Source: Tritrichomonas musculus (Eukaryota > Parabasalia > Tritrichomonadida > Tritrichomonadidae). From it: DNA of 64,000 nt. The translations under genes were made by a program, and so were the position numbers. The notes beneath the pieces were generated by a model that ran no database searches, had not been told where the DNA came from, and worked only from the letters and a program-made list of their open reading frames with translations. Positions 49,201 through 58,966 of the stretch are shown here, piece after piece. Position 1 is the first letter of the stretch. Every line of letters begins with the position of its first letter. The DNA is taken from assembly GCA_039105265.1 (NCBI GenBank), contig JAPFFF010000001.1, forward strand, positions 10,788,001-10,852,000, in the 5' to 3' direction.

Positions 49201-50201
49201 AAATGATATCTCGTAGCAAAAAACTTAAAACAAGCGTTTCAAATTTGTATCAGACCGAAATTGAGTCGTTCATGGCATTCTTTGCTGCTGTTTCACAAAT
49301 TGACAGAGAAAAAACCAAAAATCGTACATTCAGCCTTTCTACACTTCTGGAAATGTTTGTCGGAATTCTAACCTCAATTGAATTTCGTGATAGATCAAAT
49401 GCAACTTTTGCACGAAAACCGACAAACATCCTCATACTCAAATACTTGTTTCGAGTAATTTGGCTCATCGAACAAATAAGTGCTCAAAAAGTTTGTGAAA
49501 AATCGTTACCCATTTGGATCTTAGTATCTCAACTTATCACTTCTGAAGATCCTTCTTCATCTGTTGATACTTTTGCTACGATTATAAAGAAGTTGTTGAA
49601 TGGTGATGAGCTTATCAAGTTTGAAAGGCAAATGGCAATATTGAAATTATCTATTTTTACCCCAACTTACCATATGAATGATATAATCATTCCAAATCCT
49701 TCCTCTTTGAGAAGGAATATCACTAATAACATAGAATTTCCAAATATGTTTTTAGAATTCATTTTGCCAAAATATAATTCAATACCTGTCGACAAATATT
49801 GGCTTGAAATAGGAATTTGTTTGATCACAGGCTCTTTAGTATACTTAAGGAATAATCCAGAAACACCTTCTTACGCAGTTTCTTTAAACGATCATTTAGA
49901 TAATTGTGGAGGTCTTTGTCCTATTTTAATGCTTACCGAATTTAACGCAACAGCAGTTTTCTTATATACAAAAACGTTTAATACCAAAGTCAAGCTGAGG
50001 CCATTTTATTTAACTAAAGACGGAGATGAAAATATCGGCCTTGATTCATCAGGACTTCCTCTATTCTTCAGAAAAGATGTATATGAAAGAATGTTGGATT
50101 TAATATTCTCTGGTGAATGGCTGTGGAGTTTAGATGCGAAAGACCATATTGATTGTGTATTTGATAATGATGCTGAATATGATGGCGAAAACAATGATTA
50201 G
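46236..50201 (+). CDS. UBR-type (N-recognin) E3 ubiquitin ligase
   Basis: 1,321 residues. A UBR zinc box lies at about 20-117 (C20-x2-C, ...NCCTRSW, CKQC, CICIDCYLKGNHKGHD, NCDCGDASAW, FCSNH), the pocket that binds basic N-degrons. An acidic/Lys-rich linker (~865-905) leads to a RING-type finger at ~908-975 (C908-x2-C, CTHTVHSNC ~950, CSSDRC ~970) with a long insertion between its first two pairs. The C-terminal block NCGGLCPILML ... SSGLPLFFRKDVYERMLDLIFSGEWLW matches the UBR1/UBR2 C-terminal autoinhibitory domain. Together this is the UBR1/UBR2/PRT6 plan, somewhat shorter than the yeast (1,950) and human (1,750) proteins. It would polyubiquitinate N-degron substrates for the proteasome. Confidence 0.92.
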   Translation: MDVSLEDLTLRFEVDVTAACLFCEKIICGDQFNSLSEFIEYHRSLSPPNCCTRSWKALTVTAICKQCMKNKNSCICIDCYLKGNHKGHDVTFALSDVGNCDCGDASAWAPLGFCSNHFNHKSEDLPNDLSNLLIKCFTAALSNYQFLASYKTEQFTEICQWIKKFSDINGAFKSIVAHVFSEKLDLSAFLLNFHQYSVDSIMSALDLISSITSNPLINKAITLSTLNILPNYMWMFFSVASEPLPKKKPMEQLIYLLKILPYGFMHGNVTEMFNDNYDWVPSISKTIRLIFDFCTRDYNSKVYERTRCKMIFTLINDLISDATESTSQIENVKRFSSIFFKDLNSIEGQCKFERKFNEKEDDVLKKETTSIHLEFYLSDIVRKICNIDGFEEENCVNSILSFIENNILNDNFDANKEKPILFRSTLCPGVFGTESLSLHVSFMQLLIKKQNKQDFMRQLYNIEKNVSFDDFLLSFSLLPIRLFSVHSQSAFGLFEHNCNSFLLAIQSFTYKGNIFLRLMPLFGLIQMMLGIVEDKEYAVNSILHIIGIYDIDETDSNGFTKEFNDLILFFLFFLSNIVTDRICMNLDLRQFEARSLAIDLEKKSYTVTEIENLYWPELVGYPFFKTVVDEIAEKFVIENETKFKLKSESFWMPVVPFASIKSFFSSITPFIQKKKEQLLPFPELPDEENDLNQGLNLRGLLMTKTTFAVIFQVMSLNAHNSGSNIFSLHLALNLLILMKKISFENSTVLPHQNDDDFLVAENLKELIEIIPDDFNVLLTYKIKYRNNPPESFIDLLEHLGAIGAHVLSIILPKVVNDPTFDINKGINDEETERLKKKKAAQIAKEKALKQLQAAKVFNFDDIEEDENENNLKKKKKRKISASMDDEVTKYSDEEEEEEEEEYSESNICTICQEKKSNELVWFPMTVFQSSLANIETPNNAPISNISASICTHTVHSNCIKNNKPGRNFQCSSDRCIKNCILPKIPDIKKMISRSKKLKTSVSNLYQTEIESFMAFFAAVSQIDREKTKNRTFSLSTLLEMFVGILTSIEFRDRSNATFARKPTNILILKYLFRVIWLIEQISAQKVCEKSLPIWILVSQLITSEDPSSSVDTFATIIKKLLNGDELIKFERQMAILKLSIFTPTYHMNDIIIPNPSSLRRNITNNIEFPNMFLEFILPKYNSIPVDKYWLEIGICLITGSLVYLRNNPETPSYAVSLNDHLDNCGGLCPILMLTEFNATAVFLYTKTFNTKVKLRPFYLTKDGDENIGLDSSGLPLFFRKDVYERMLDLIFSGEWLWSLDAKDHIDCVFDNDAEYDGENND

Positions 50202-50639
50202 CAATACTGTTTATAATAATTATTATTATTAATGTTATGTTTTGTTATATATTATATTATTAATAAACTGTTTGTATTTTCTCTATCTTTTATATATATG
50301 CTTAAAGAACTTAAGTATGTGAAGGAACGGGGTATAATTTTTAAAAAAAAAAAAAAAAAATTTTAATTGAATGAAAAATAAAATCATGAATAATAGATTT
50401 TTTATTATTAATAAAAAGAATTATAATAATTATTATTAATTAATTAAGCTTAATATTTTAATTATATATTAAATTATAAGTAAATAAACATGTTTTTTAT
50501 TTATTTGGCAAGATAAATGTTTCCTTATATTTCAAGTTTCGTTTTTGTTATCAAAAAATTTAGCCATTAAATTTACCTCTATATTCAAGTTTAAAATCAA
50601 ACATAGTATTCAATAATTGAATTACAAGCTGGCCTTTCA
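50202..50639. other. Intergenic, AT-rich
   Basis: A17 run at about 50343-50359. The leader of the eS19 gene holds TTTCAATG at the start codon. No other feature seen. Confidence 0.7.
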
Positions 50640-51086
50640 ATGATTAGCATAGGAACAGGCCACAAAGGATCAAATGTTCGTGAAGTTTCTGCTGCCGCTT
50701 TTACCGAGAGACTCGCTCAATATTTAGAAAACAACAAAGTTTTAACAGCACCAAAATGGGCTGATCTTGTCAAAACAGGATGTCTTATGCAAATGCCACC
50801 AAACTTCCAAAACTGGTGGTACCTCCGTGCTGCCGCTGTTTGCAGACAAGTTTACCTTCATCCAAATACATCAGTAACTGAACTTCGTAATCGTTTTGGA
50901 TCAAAGAAGCATTATGGCACAAAACCATGCCACTTTTGCCAAGCATCTGGTAAGGTTCTTCGTGTTATCCTTCAACAATTAGAAACAGCAGGATATATTA
51001 AGAAAGAAGAAGATGGCCGTTCAATTACACCACGTGGACAAAAGCAATTAGATACTCTTGCTCGTGAATTAAAGAAGGCCCAATAA
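50640..51086 (+). CDS. RPS19: 40S ribosomal protein eS19
   Basis: 148 residues, near the human length (145). Clear family blocks: VREVSAAAFTERLAQYL, PKWADLVKTG, NWWYLRAAAVCRQVYL, RFGSKKHYGTKPCHFCQASGKVLR and LEXAGYIKK...ITPRGQKQLDTLA. It is part of the small subunit head and is needed for 18S rRNA maturation. Codon use is more biased (CGT, CTT, GGA) than its neighbours, as expected for a highly expressed gene. Very short 5' leader likely. Confidence 0.97.
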   Translation: MISIGTGHKGSNVREVSAAAFTERLAQYLENNKVLTAPKWADLVKTGCLMQMPPNFQNWWYLRAAAVCRQVYLHPNTSVTELRNRFGSKKHYGTKPCHFCQASGKVLRVILQQLETAGYIKKEEDGRSITPRGQKQLDTLARELKKAQ

Positions 51087-51415
51087 AACCTCTTTTTAAA
51101 GTTTAAATATATTATACACTAATTCTTTATTCTGATTTTTCATTTTCTAAAAAAAAAACTATTATCAACTTTTTTCTTAGCTTCAATTGAATTAAAACGT
51201 TATATAAATGATTCATTGCATTATAATAGATTTGCGCATTTTTCATGCTTTTCTTTCTAGTATTTTATTGTGCTTAGTATTGGGTTTAACTGATGAGATT
51301 CGGTTTATATTGATCCAAAAGTTAAAAAATAATATGAAAAATAAAATAATTTAAATGTTAATATTTTAATAAGTTTAATAATGGAAAGAGCAATTAAATC
51401 AACGAAATAATTGAA
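51087..51415. other. Intergenic, AT-rich
   Basis: 3' flanks of two convergent genes. Nothing further is recognised. Confidence 0.7.
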
Positions 51416-52699
51416 TCAAACTATTATCCCATAAAATTCAATTGAGCAAAACTCTAAATAGTTGTCATTATTAAAATTGGGTGCAGTTTGCTGAAGTCTA
51501 ATATATTTAAATCCTTGTTCTTTTTTATTTTCAATTTGATTCTGAATTGGAAATGTGTGAACAAGAAGTTTTCCATTTAGATAGGAGCAATTTTTTTGTT
51601 CATCAACTTTTATCCAAGTATTTCCATCAACTGATCCTTGAATTATCCAGTTTTTAGGATGGCATCCTCCTGGCGAATGATTTTTTGATCTGATTGAATA
51701 ACTGGATGGAATTATGTTATGTTTCTTAAATTCAAAGCAAACCCATGAATTCTCAATATTTTGTGTAAAAAAGTGATTTGTTGTATTTTCAATATCAAGA
51801 AGAAGTTTAAGGTTGCCGTTAGAATATGATGAATAAGTCACCTTGACTTCGTCATCGATATTTGACTGTGTTCTGAAATAATTAAAAACTCCTTTCAATT
51901 CATTATTTGAAAAAGGAACTTCCTTTGTTCTTTTTTTATAGCGAGATGTATCGCACTCTTTATTTTTAAGTTCTTCTTTAAGTCTAATTGAAATTGCATT
52001 CCATAATCCAACTGTCAAATATTCCGTATCAAATGAATTGAGGAATTCATTAATTGATTCGGTTGAAAGATTTTTGAAATAAACGTATTCAAACAAATTG
52101 GAATATTCTTTATTGGTTTTTATTTTTTCTATGATAAATTTAATGAGCTGATCTTCTGTGTCAAGTGAAAGTTTCTTATTATTAATAATATTGACAACCG
52201 TGTCGTATCGTAATTCAGAAAGCTCCTGTAATTCTTCTTCTTTCAGTTCATAAAAATGTTCGCTGATAAAATCTATTTCTTTCGAATATTCTGTGGAATA
52301 AAAAAATTGAAAATTTTCATAAATATTAATCAGCTGAATAGAATTGCTTATGGATCTTTCTTGGTTTTCAATGTTGATATTTATATCAATTTTTTCTGTG
52401 CATAAATCTTCAATGATTTCTCTAACAAATGGTAACTCTTCATCAGTGATTGATTTTGATTTAAAATTTATTAGTTGAAGAACATTGTTAAAATCGCCAT
52501 TACTTCGTGTATTAATAAAATATTCGTTGATAGTTGGATCTGCTTGATGAATTTTGGATATTTTAGATGATATCAAATCAGCAACAAATATATTAGTTTC
52601 ATATTTTTTGCCATTAACAATAAATGTAAAGTTTTTTTGGTAATTTTGTATAGGAATTTGTAAAATTGAGTCTGTTCGAAGTTTGATTGAGTTATTCAT
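51416..52699 (-). CDS. BTB-BACK protein with a C-terminal F5/8C (discoidin-like) domain
   Basis: 427 residues from the first ATG at 52699; the frame is open further upstream without an ATG. The N-terminus is BTB-like (FTFIVNGKKYETNIFVADLIS), followed by a BACK-like helical part (residues ~120-250, LSELRYDTVVNIINNKKLSL). The C-terminus is a galactose-binding-type F5/8C fold at ~285-425 (SNGNLKLLLDIEN, NWIIQGSVDGNTW, FKYIRLQQT..., EFCSIEFYG). This BTB plus F5/8C architecture is expanded in trichomonads. BTB proteins often act as Cullin-3 adaptors; here the ligand is unknown. Confidence 0.8.
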   Translation of the reverse strand: MNNSIKLRTDSILQIPIQNYQKNFTFIVNGKKYETNIFVADLISSKISKIHQADPTINEYFINTRSNGDFNNVLQLINFKSKSITDEELPFVREIIEDLCTEKIDININIENQERSISNSIQLINIYENFQFFYSTEYSKEIDFISEHFYELKEEELQELSELRYDTVVNIINNKKLSLDTEDQLIKFIIEKIKTNKEYSNLFEYVYFKNLSTESINEFLNSFDTEYLTVGLWNAISIRLKEELKNKECDTSRYKKRTKEVPFSNNELKGVFNYFRTQSNIDDEVKVTYSSYSNGNLKLLLDIENTTNHFFTQNIENSWVCFEFKKHNIIPSSYSIRSKNHSPGGCHPKNWIIQGSVDGNTWIKVDEQKNCSYLNGKLLVHTFPIQNQIENKKEQGFKYIRLQQTAPNFNNDNYLEFCSIEFYGIIV

Positions 52700-53531
52700 T
52701 AATGTTTTAAAATTGTAATAATGAAAACTTTTTGAGCGAAAATTCAATTCAAACGAACTTTTTGAGATTGGTTTTATATATTATATAATCTCGCCACGCA
52801 AGTGCATCGCTTCGGAATTTTATATTTTGGATGACTACTTTCGAGTTATTGTTGCGATTCATCTTTGACTTTTTTGTCGTTCAAAATATAATTGTCAGTA
52901 GTTCCTCTTTCATTTGAATTTCATCAAGAATGTTTTTAGCCTCTCAGAAGTCTTATAGAATGATATTGCTGTCAATAAGTGTCTTCGCCAAATAAATGAT
53001 ATTTATGTTGTTCAATTCGAATGCTCTTTCTCTCTTGAAATTTTCTTTTTTTTGTTTTTGTTTTTGTTTTGATGAATGCGTTCAAGTGAATTGTGTAACT
53101 CTTTATTTTGAATGAGATGATGTAGTTCTCAATGGCATTTGTGTTGTTCAACGTTGGATGAGTTACTGTAGCCAATTAAAAAAAGTAATATTCAAAAAGT
53201 ATATTGATAATAAAAGCCTTCGATTGATATTAGACAAAATATACTGTTTGAGTTAGTGATGCAATATTGAAATTTCTGAGAAATTCGTTATGATTAGATA
53301 TCTATATCTAGTATTGAGCTTAAATGATGGAATTCTAAAAAATAGATCACCAGCGTTGATCCTTGATTAAAATAATTATGTTTCTTTTTTTTTTTTAAAA
53401 AAAAAAAAAAAAGCTGGAAAATCAATGAAAGGTATTTTTATTAACATTCATATCTAAATGAAAAATAGTAACTTAGAATATGTACTTGAAGATAAAATAA
53501 AAAATACTTTTGATACTTTTAAACTTGTACA
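52700..53531. other. Gene-free region
   Basis: Contains a GC-richer patch (CTCGCCACGCAAGTGCATCG near 52791), (T)nG runs at 53048-53073 and a T then A tract at 53384-53413. No gene supported. Confidence 0.6.
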
Positions 53532-56500
53532 TTACATATTAAGTTCGCTTGTAACATCACGAGCAAAAACATTAAAGAAGATTGGTGGGTGTGGAAGCAA
53601 ATCAAAGAGATGTTGTTGGCATACATCATAACAAGCTTCTTTACTTCCAGCACGAACGACAATAAATTTCAAATGTACAACTCTTTCTCCACTAAGTTTG
53701 AAAGCAGTGAGGCATTTAAATATACGATCTTTGTTTCTTTGCAATGATAGAACACCATGTTCAAATCTATGAACTAATTGAGAGCGATGAAGAATTGAAA
53801 CATTTAATATATTTAATATTGTATCATTGTGGGATGATAAAAATTTAAATTCTCCAATTGGTAAGGTAAATGTTATCTCATTGCTTTGTTTATAATGCTT
53901 AATGTAGGTGAAGAAAAGTGGAATTCTTAACGATGAAGATCTTCCAATGAATGATATAGAATCTTCGCAAAGGGCCACTTTAATTTGTTCTCTATTACGG
54001 AAAGGAATTGTTCGGGGAATAACAAAACTAGGACCGAAATATTCTTTGAGTCCGTCGAAAAATTGAGGATTAAAAATGCATAACGGTTTTTTATGAATTT
54101 CTTCCACTTTACCTTCGCAAATAACAATAACATTCTCTTTGGTATTTAAAGGTGTAGCGATATTTAATTCTGAGTCTTGTTTTTGAGAAGTTCCAAGACT
54201 TTGATTAGATCCAGTGTCATTTCCTCCTTGGTTCTTTGAAAGTAGTGATAATGCTGAATCATCTTCTTTTGGTATACCGAGTGATTTATATTTAAGCACT
54301 TTTTCTCTTTGTTGATTTATACATGAAATAATTTCGCCAAATAATTTTTCATTATCAACATTTTCTAAGAGATGGACTTTCAACATACTTAAAAATGTTG
54401 ATACGCTATCGATCCAAAAGATTGGAATAATAAAAATGTAAATTATTTTAGATAATTGAATTTTGACTTGCCTTAAATCTTCATGGAATTGTTTCAGTTT
54501 TTCTTCAAGTTTTTCGCAATAATTTGACATATTCAAAGTTGTCAAAACTTGGAAAAGATGATGTAATGAGTATCTGTATGAAAAAGGAAGAGGTTGAGAT
54601 GTTCTTCGCATCAGAATTCTTTCAGAAATGAACATAATTTGTGATATTAATGAAATGAAGGATTGAATAAAATGAAGATTAACCTTATGTTTCTCCATTT
54701 TTATCATTATTTGGGTTACTTCATCAAGGGCGCCTTGGAATATATTATTGAATCGTTTAATGTACTTAATTAAGCACTTGGATAGAATCTCTCGTTTCCA
54801 GTAATGATAGAGGAAATATCGGCACTTTTCATCTGTTGCTGAAAGGAAAGGTTGAACCGATGAATGAATACTAGATATCTTAAATTTATCAGTAAAAAGA
54901 AGCATACAAATGTCAATATTATTATGGCTTGCTGCAAAATGAATTGGAAGACTACCATCAAGCATTTGAACTTTTGGTTCAGCTCCATGTCGAATCAAGT
55001 ATTTAATAATTTCGGCAGATTGAATTATAGCTGCTGCGTGCAATGGTGTAACGTGGTCTTTATCGAAAGAATTAATTGGATAGCCATTTCTTACATAATC
55101 TTTAACTTTGTCAATATCATTTTTCCTAACAGCTTCAACTAGAAGATTAGGAACACCTTGAGAATGAAGAAATTCAAGGCAATCAAAGTTTTTGTATCGA
55201 AATGCAATGTCTAGAGGAGTTTTATTATGGTTATTTTTTGTGTACAAAAAGGAAGAATCTTTTGCTAATGAAGGATCTTGTTCATGCATCAATGAAACAA
55301 GTTGCTTTAAAACAGGTAAGCATCCTGCACGACATGCTGTATGAATTGGAAGCTCACCGCTATTATTTGGAATACACGCCAATTCTGATAAGTTCAAATT
55401 TCTCATTGCTTCTCGTAGACTGTCAAAAACGGAAGGGTCATCTATGTAATGATAAATTGAATTGCCGTCTTTGTCTCGATTTGTTATTTTTGCATTATAA
55501 GATATGAGCATACTAATAATATTTGTTCTTCGAAGCATTACAGCATACATAATAGGAGTTCGACCTTTGTCATCTTCTTTATCAATGATGTTTTCTTCTG
55601 GTGAGCATGAATCTAGAAATCCTTTAATAACGCCAGAACGTGCTTCAAAAATGATCGACAAGTGAAGTAAACTAGCACCAGGAACAATACAAGAGCCAAT
55701 TTCCTTATGATTTTTTCCTCCTTTTGAATTTTCTGCGTTTGTAGTTGTATTGTCATTTAAATTAGTTTTGTCATCATAATTTGAGAAACGTTTCCTTCTT
55801 TCTTTGCTTGTTTTCATTTTTTCAATGAATAAACGAACAGGATTACAATTTATTGCTTGAATATATTGAGGTCCATATAGAGCGATTCGTGGGCAGATGC
55901 ACGTTAATTCTGAATTGCTTTTGTAATCAGGGAACATTCGTGTTACTTTAGCATTTTTTGTGCCATTGGCTAATTTGAAAAGGTCAACAGTAAATTTCAT
56001 TTCACGTGATTTAGAGGTCGGAATAATTTTTGTCATTAAACCGAAACAAATTCCGTAAACAATTGGTGATAAACCATATTTGTTAATAACATCAACATTT
56101 GAATATTTAGTAAACATATTAATTGCTTTTGATGAATCTTGATCTTGGTCTGATTTTTTTAATATCTGAAGGATATTAACGCCATAACGAACAGCATAGA
56201 AAAGAGGAGTCATGCCTTCATTATCTTTTGCTTCAATGGTTTCATGCGAACTAATTGATTGAAGTAATAGAGTGATTAGATTTGAATTACCAGATGCACA
56301 TGCATAGTGAAGTGCAGTTGCTCCCTCGGAATCTTTATAGCTAACATCAATTTGTCCAATTTTATCGTTTAGAAATTCGCATGCAGTTTTGTACATTTTT
56401 CGTTTAATAAGACGAATAAGAATTGAATCCATAGAGTTATTCTCTTTATCAATTGCTGAAGGAGGTAATTCTTTTGTCTTTAGAAGTGTTTCAAGAATTG

Positions 56501-57506
56501 TTTGGTGAGTCAAATCAGCAGCAATAAAGGTGGCCTTTGCTATTTGCTCTGGACTAGAATGCGGGATGAGAACCAAAACAGTTTCTATTGAATCAGCAAT
56601 TACGGAAAGTTCAAGAGGACAGAATCCTTTTCCATCAACAAGGTCGGTTGAACATCCACGTTGAAGGAGAGAATGACATACTTGATAGTTACCTAAGGCA
56701 GCTGCTATATGTAATGGAGATGATTTTCTATATTGAGAAAGAGTATCAAGTTTGCCCTTGAAAGGTGAAAACGGCGAAAAAAGATGGTATCCGATTGCTG
56801 GTAAATTATTTAAACGAACTGCGGCATGTAGTGAAGGTAATGCATAATTCTTGATAAGTAATTTAATAATGGAATTATAAGTCTCATCTACGTTTTCGTT
56901 TTCATTTTCGATACTTTTATGGGTTTCGACTTCGAATGTATTATTGCGTATAGATTCTTGAGCGTAAATAGCTAGATCCAATGGTGAAAAATATCTTAAG
57001 GCATGTTTCGAAGAAAACGATTTTTGAAATGTTTCAGCACCAAGAATTAATTGATTAATATTAACTTTCCCTGTTTGGAGCAAAAATTCGACTGAATCAT
57101 AAGATCCATAATAAACAGCGTAATGAAATGGAGTCCACCCTTTCTTTGAAGCATCGGTAAGTAAAGATGGCGATTTTTGAAATTCTTTTAGCATTTCAAC
57201 ATTGTTTCTTTGAGCCGCAATGTGAGCAGGAGTGACATTTTTGTTATTAATAAATCGAGCATTTGGAAGAAGCGAAATAATATATTTTGCAACGTTAAGT
57301 GCATCAGATGAAGCTGCATAATGAAGAGCTGAATTACCAAAATAATCTGAAACAAGAAGAGAATTTGCGCCTGAGCTTTCAACAGTTTTTTGAATGTTTT
57401 CTTTAGAGTTGATTGTTGCCCAATAATGAACACATATTGTGCCTAAGCCAGTGTGAGGAGTTCCTGTAACATGATAAAATGGTAAAGAAGCTTTGATTTT
57501 CTCCAT
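53532..57506 (-). CDS. Large ankyrin-repeat protein with a C-terminal helical and possible PH-like region
   Basis: 1,324 residues from ATG 57506 (a GTG one codon earlier is not used). Ankyrin repeats cover about residues 50-900, many with canonical words: FGNSALHYAASSDALNVAKY, VTPAHIAAQRNNVEMLKEF, GWTPFHYAVYYGSYDSVEFL, GATALHYACASGNSNLITLL, GRTPIMYAVMLRRTNIISML, GELPIHTACRAGCL, VTPLHAAAIIQSAEIIKYLI. After ~930 a helical bundle follows, then at ~1190-1325 a beta-rich segment (IKVALCEDSISFIGRSSSL ... GEFKFLSSHND) that recalls a PH fold. DH-PH exchange factors with ankyrin repeats exist in protists, but the DH assignment is weak. Probable scaffold or GTPase regulator in the cytoplasm. Confidence 0.75.
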   Translation of the reverse strand: MEKIKASLPFYHVTGTPHTGLGTICVHYWATINSKENIQKTVESSGANSLLVSDYFGNSALHYAASSDALNVAKYIISLLPNARFINNKNVTPAHIAAQRNNVEMLKEFQKSPSLLTDASKKGWTPFHYAVYYGSYDSVEFLLQTGKVNINQLILGAETFQKSFSSKHALRYFSPLDLAIYAQESIRNNTFEVETHKSIENENENVDETYNSIIKLLIKNYALPSLHAAVRLNNLPAIGYHLFSPFSPFKGKLDTLSQYRKSSPLHIAAALGNYQVCHSLLQRGCSTDLVDGKGFCPLELSVIADSIETVLVLIPHSSPEQIAKATFIAADLTHQTILETLLKTKELPPSAIDKENNSMDSILIRLIKRKMYKTACEFLNDKIGQIDVSYKDSEGATALHYACASGNSNLITLLLQSISSHETIEAKDNEGMTPLFYAVRYGVNILQILKKSDQDQDSSKAINMFTKYSNVDVINKYGLSPIVYGICFGLMTKIIPTSKSREMKFTVDLFKLANGTKNAKVTRMFPDYKSNSELTCICPRIALYGPQYIQAINCNPVRLFIEKMKTSKERRKRFSNYDDKTNLNDNTTTNAENSKGGKNHKEIGSCIVPGASLLHLSIIFEARSGVIKGFLDSCSPEENIIDKEDDKGRTPIMYAVMLRRTNIISMLISYNAKITNRDKDGNSIYHYIDDPSVFDSLREAMRNLNLSELACIPNNSGELPIHTACRAGCLPVLKQLVSLMHEQDPSLAKDSSFLYTKNNHNKTPLDIAFRYKNFDCLEFLHSQGVPNLLVEAVRKNDIDKVKDYVRNGYPINSFDKDHVTPLHAAAIIQSAEIIKYLIRHGAEPKVQMLDGSLPIHFAASHNNIDICMLLFTDKFKISSIHSSVQPFLSATDEKCRYFLYHYWKREILSKCLIKYIKRFNNIFQGALDEVTQIMIKMEKHKVNLHFIQSFISLISQIMFISERILMRRTSQPLPFSYRYSLHHLFQVLTTLNMSNYCEKLEEKLKQFHEDLRQVKIQLSKIIYIFIIPIFWIDSVSTFLSMLKVHLLENVDNEKLFGEIISCINQQREKVLKYKSLGIPKEDDSALSLLSKNQGGNDTGSNQSLGTSQKQDSELNIATPLNTKENVIVICEGKVEEIHKKPLCIFNPQFFDGLKEYFGPSFVIPRTIPFRNREQIKVALCEDSISFIGRSSSLRIPLFFTYIKHYKQSNEITFTLPIGEFKFLSSHNDTILNILNVSILHRSQLVHRFEHGVLSLQRNKDRIFKCLTAFKLSGERVVHLKFIVVRAGSKEACYDVCQQHLFDLLPHPPIFFNVFARDVTSELNM

Positions 57507-57786
57507 CACTTTATGACGATTATTTCTACCTCAAAATTTAAAAAAAAATTGATCTACTGGTGATATGAGTTCAGAAATAAAATAAAATAAAGGTTTAAAT
57601 TGAATGAAAGAGTATTTTATACTTTATTCCAAAATTATGTTTTGTAATTACATAATATACTATAAAGTTAGTTTTCAATGTTTGGCTTGAAGTTTTGATA
57701 TTCAATTATTTTTTTAAAATCCAAATATAGAAGAAAGATAGTTTTGATTTTTAATTTTTTCTCTCTCTTTAATATATAATATATAC

Positions 57787-58725
57787 TCATAATTTAACTT
57801 GCATAGGTTTCCAGGAATTTGTATCTGAAGTGGCAGAAGATTCAATAAAGATTGTGGGAGTTTGGTCTGCAGAAAAGACTGCAATACGAGTTCCAAATGG
57901 ACTCCATTCAATAGATACTGGATCTTTGATTCCAGCTTCTGTTTTAATTTGAATAATGTTTTTGCTATTAAAAATAATACATGCAAGTATATTGTTTTCA
58001 CCATCACTCTTTAAAACAGCTATTTTGTCTTCACCTTTAAATTGTACTGGAGATATTGAAGCATCAATGAAATCTTTTTCACTGGCAATATCGAGGAAAG
58101 AAGGAAGGTCAGAAATTGTATTAGCAGGAACAAAAGAATTTAAATTATAATTTTCAAAAGTGAGTTCTTGCTTGCCTTTACGTTCTGAATACCTTGTTGT
58201 ACATCTCCAAATAGAATACTTATTGGTGAAATTAAACCAAATGGTATTTGGGGCACTATATCTTCGAATTGGAATAAGTGTAATAGAAGAAATTTGGAAA
58301 TCAACAAAAAATATGCAAATCATATCTTCTGAAATGTATCCAATATTTAATTCTGGAGGAAAATAAGAAATACGAAGATTCTTTACAAATTTTGGAGCTT
58401 GTAATTCGAAACTAGGACCATTATCGTTTTCAGATCCTCCAATTTTGGAACTTATAGGAGTGTATGATTTGTCAGGATTTTCTTTGATGAATTTAACTGT
58501 ACCATCTTCATATCCAAATGCAATTACAAAACCAAATTCACTCGGTAAAAATGAGCAATCAATTATTTCGCTATTTATTGTAATTTGAGGATTATCTTCA
58601 GTTGAAAATATTTGTTTAATATCATCTGAATTTTCGATATCAAAAACAGTAAAATTTCCTTTATTGTCGCGGCGATTATATTTTATTGCTCTTTTTGCAT
58701 CTTGGCTTGCTTTAAGAACAGACAT
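57787..58725 (-). CDS. Sec13/Seh1-like beta-propeller protein
   Basis: 312 residues of degenerate WD40-type repeats. Each blade reads like Sec13/Seh1: FGFVIAFGYEDGTVKFIKEN (blade 2), NTIWFNFTNKYSIWRCTTRYSERKGKQ, and the last blade DPVSIEWSPFGTRIAVFSADQTPTIFIES...NSWKPMQ, which matches the Sec13/Seh1 ending 'SWSVSGNxLAVSGGDNxVxLWKE...WxC'. These proteins build COPII coats and the Y-complex of the nuclear pore. Which of the two this is cannot be decided by eye. The 150-bp element at 58799-58948 lies 73 bp upstream. Confidence 0.6.
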   Translation of the reverse strand: MSVLKASQDAKRAIKYNRRDNKGNFTVFDIENSDDIKQIFSTEDNPQITINSEIIDCSFLPSEFGFVIAFGYEDGTVKFIKENPDKSYTPISSKIGGSENDNGPSFELQAPKFVKNLRISYFPPELNIGYISEDMICIFFVDFQISSITLIPIRRYSAPNTIWFNFTNKYSIWRCTTRYSERKGKQELTFENYNLNSFVPANTISDLPSFLDIASEKDFIDASISPVQFKGEDKIAVLKSDGENNILACIIFNSKNIIQIKTEAGIKDPVSIEWSPFGTRIAVFSADQTPTIFIESSATSDTNSWKPMQVKL

Positions 58726-58798
58726 TGTTAAGATTGAAAGAGAACAAATTCAATTATAATTTGTTCTTTATAAATAAAAGAAAAATTGAAAGGAGCTA

Positions 58799-58948
58799 AC
58801 CTTGTAAGGGGTACCCGATTTACCTTTTTTCAATCGGGTCAAAAAAATTAGGTATATTTTGACCAGAGGTCGCAAATTACCGCCTACCCAAAGCGGTTTT
58901 TGACCCAAAATTTTTAAAATTCATTTATCTCAAAATGTGGAATAAATA
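58799..58948 (-). repeat. 150-bp upstream element, copy 2
   Basis: Reverse complement of 23025-23174 with about 90% identity, placed in the same sense relative to its downstream gene. Confidence 0.8.
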
Positions 58949-58966
58949 AAAGGTATAGTCCACTGT

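Noticed and set aside
52972-53175. 67-codon minus-strand frame
   Set aside because: Its composition comes from a Lys/Thr repeat in a low-complexity tract; no support for a gene.
53532-57506. Confident RhoGEF (DH-PH) call for the ankyrin protein
   Set aside because: The helical region lacks clear conserved DH blocks; only the PH-like beta segment is suggestive.
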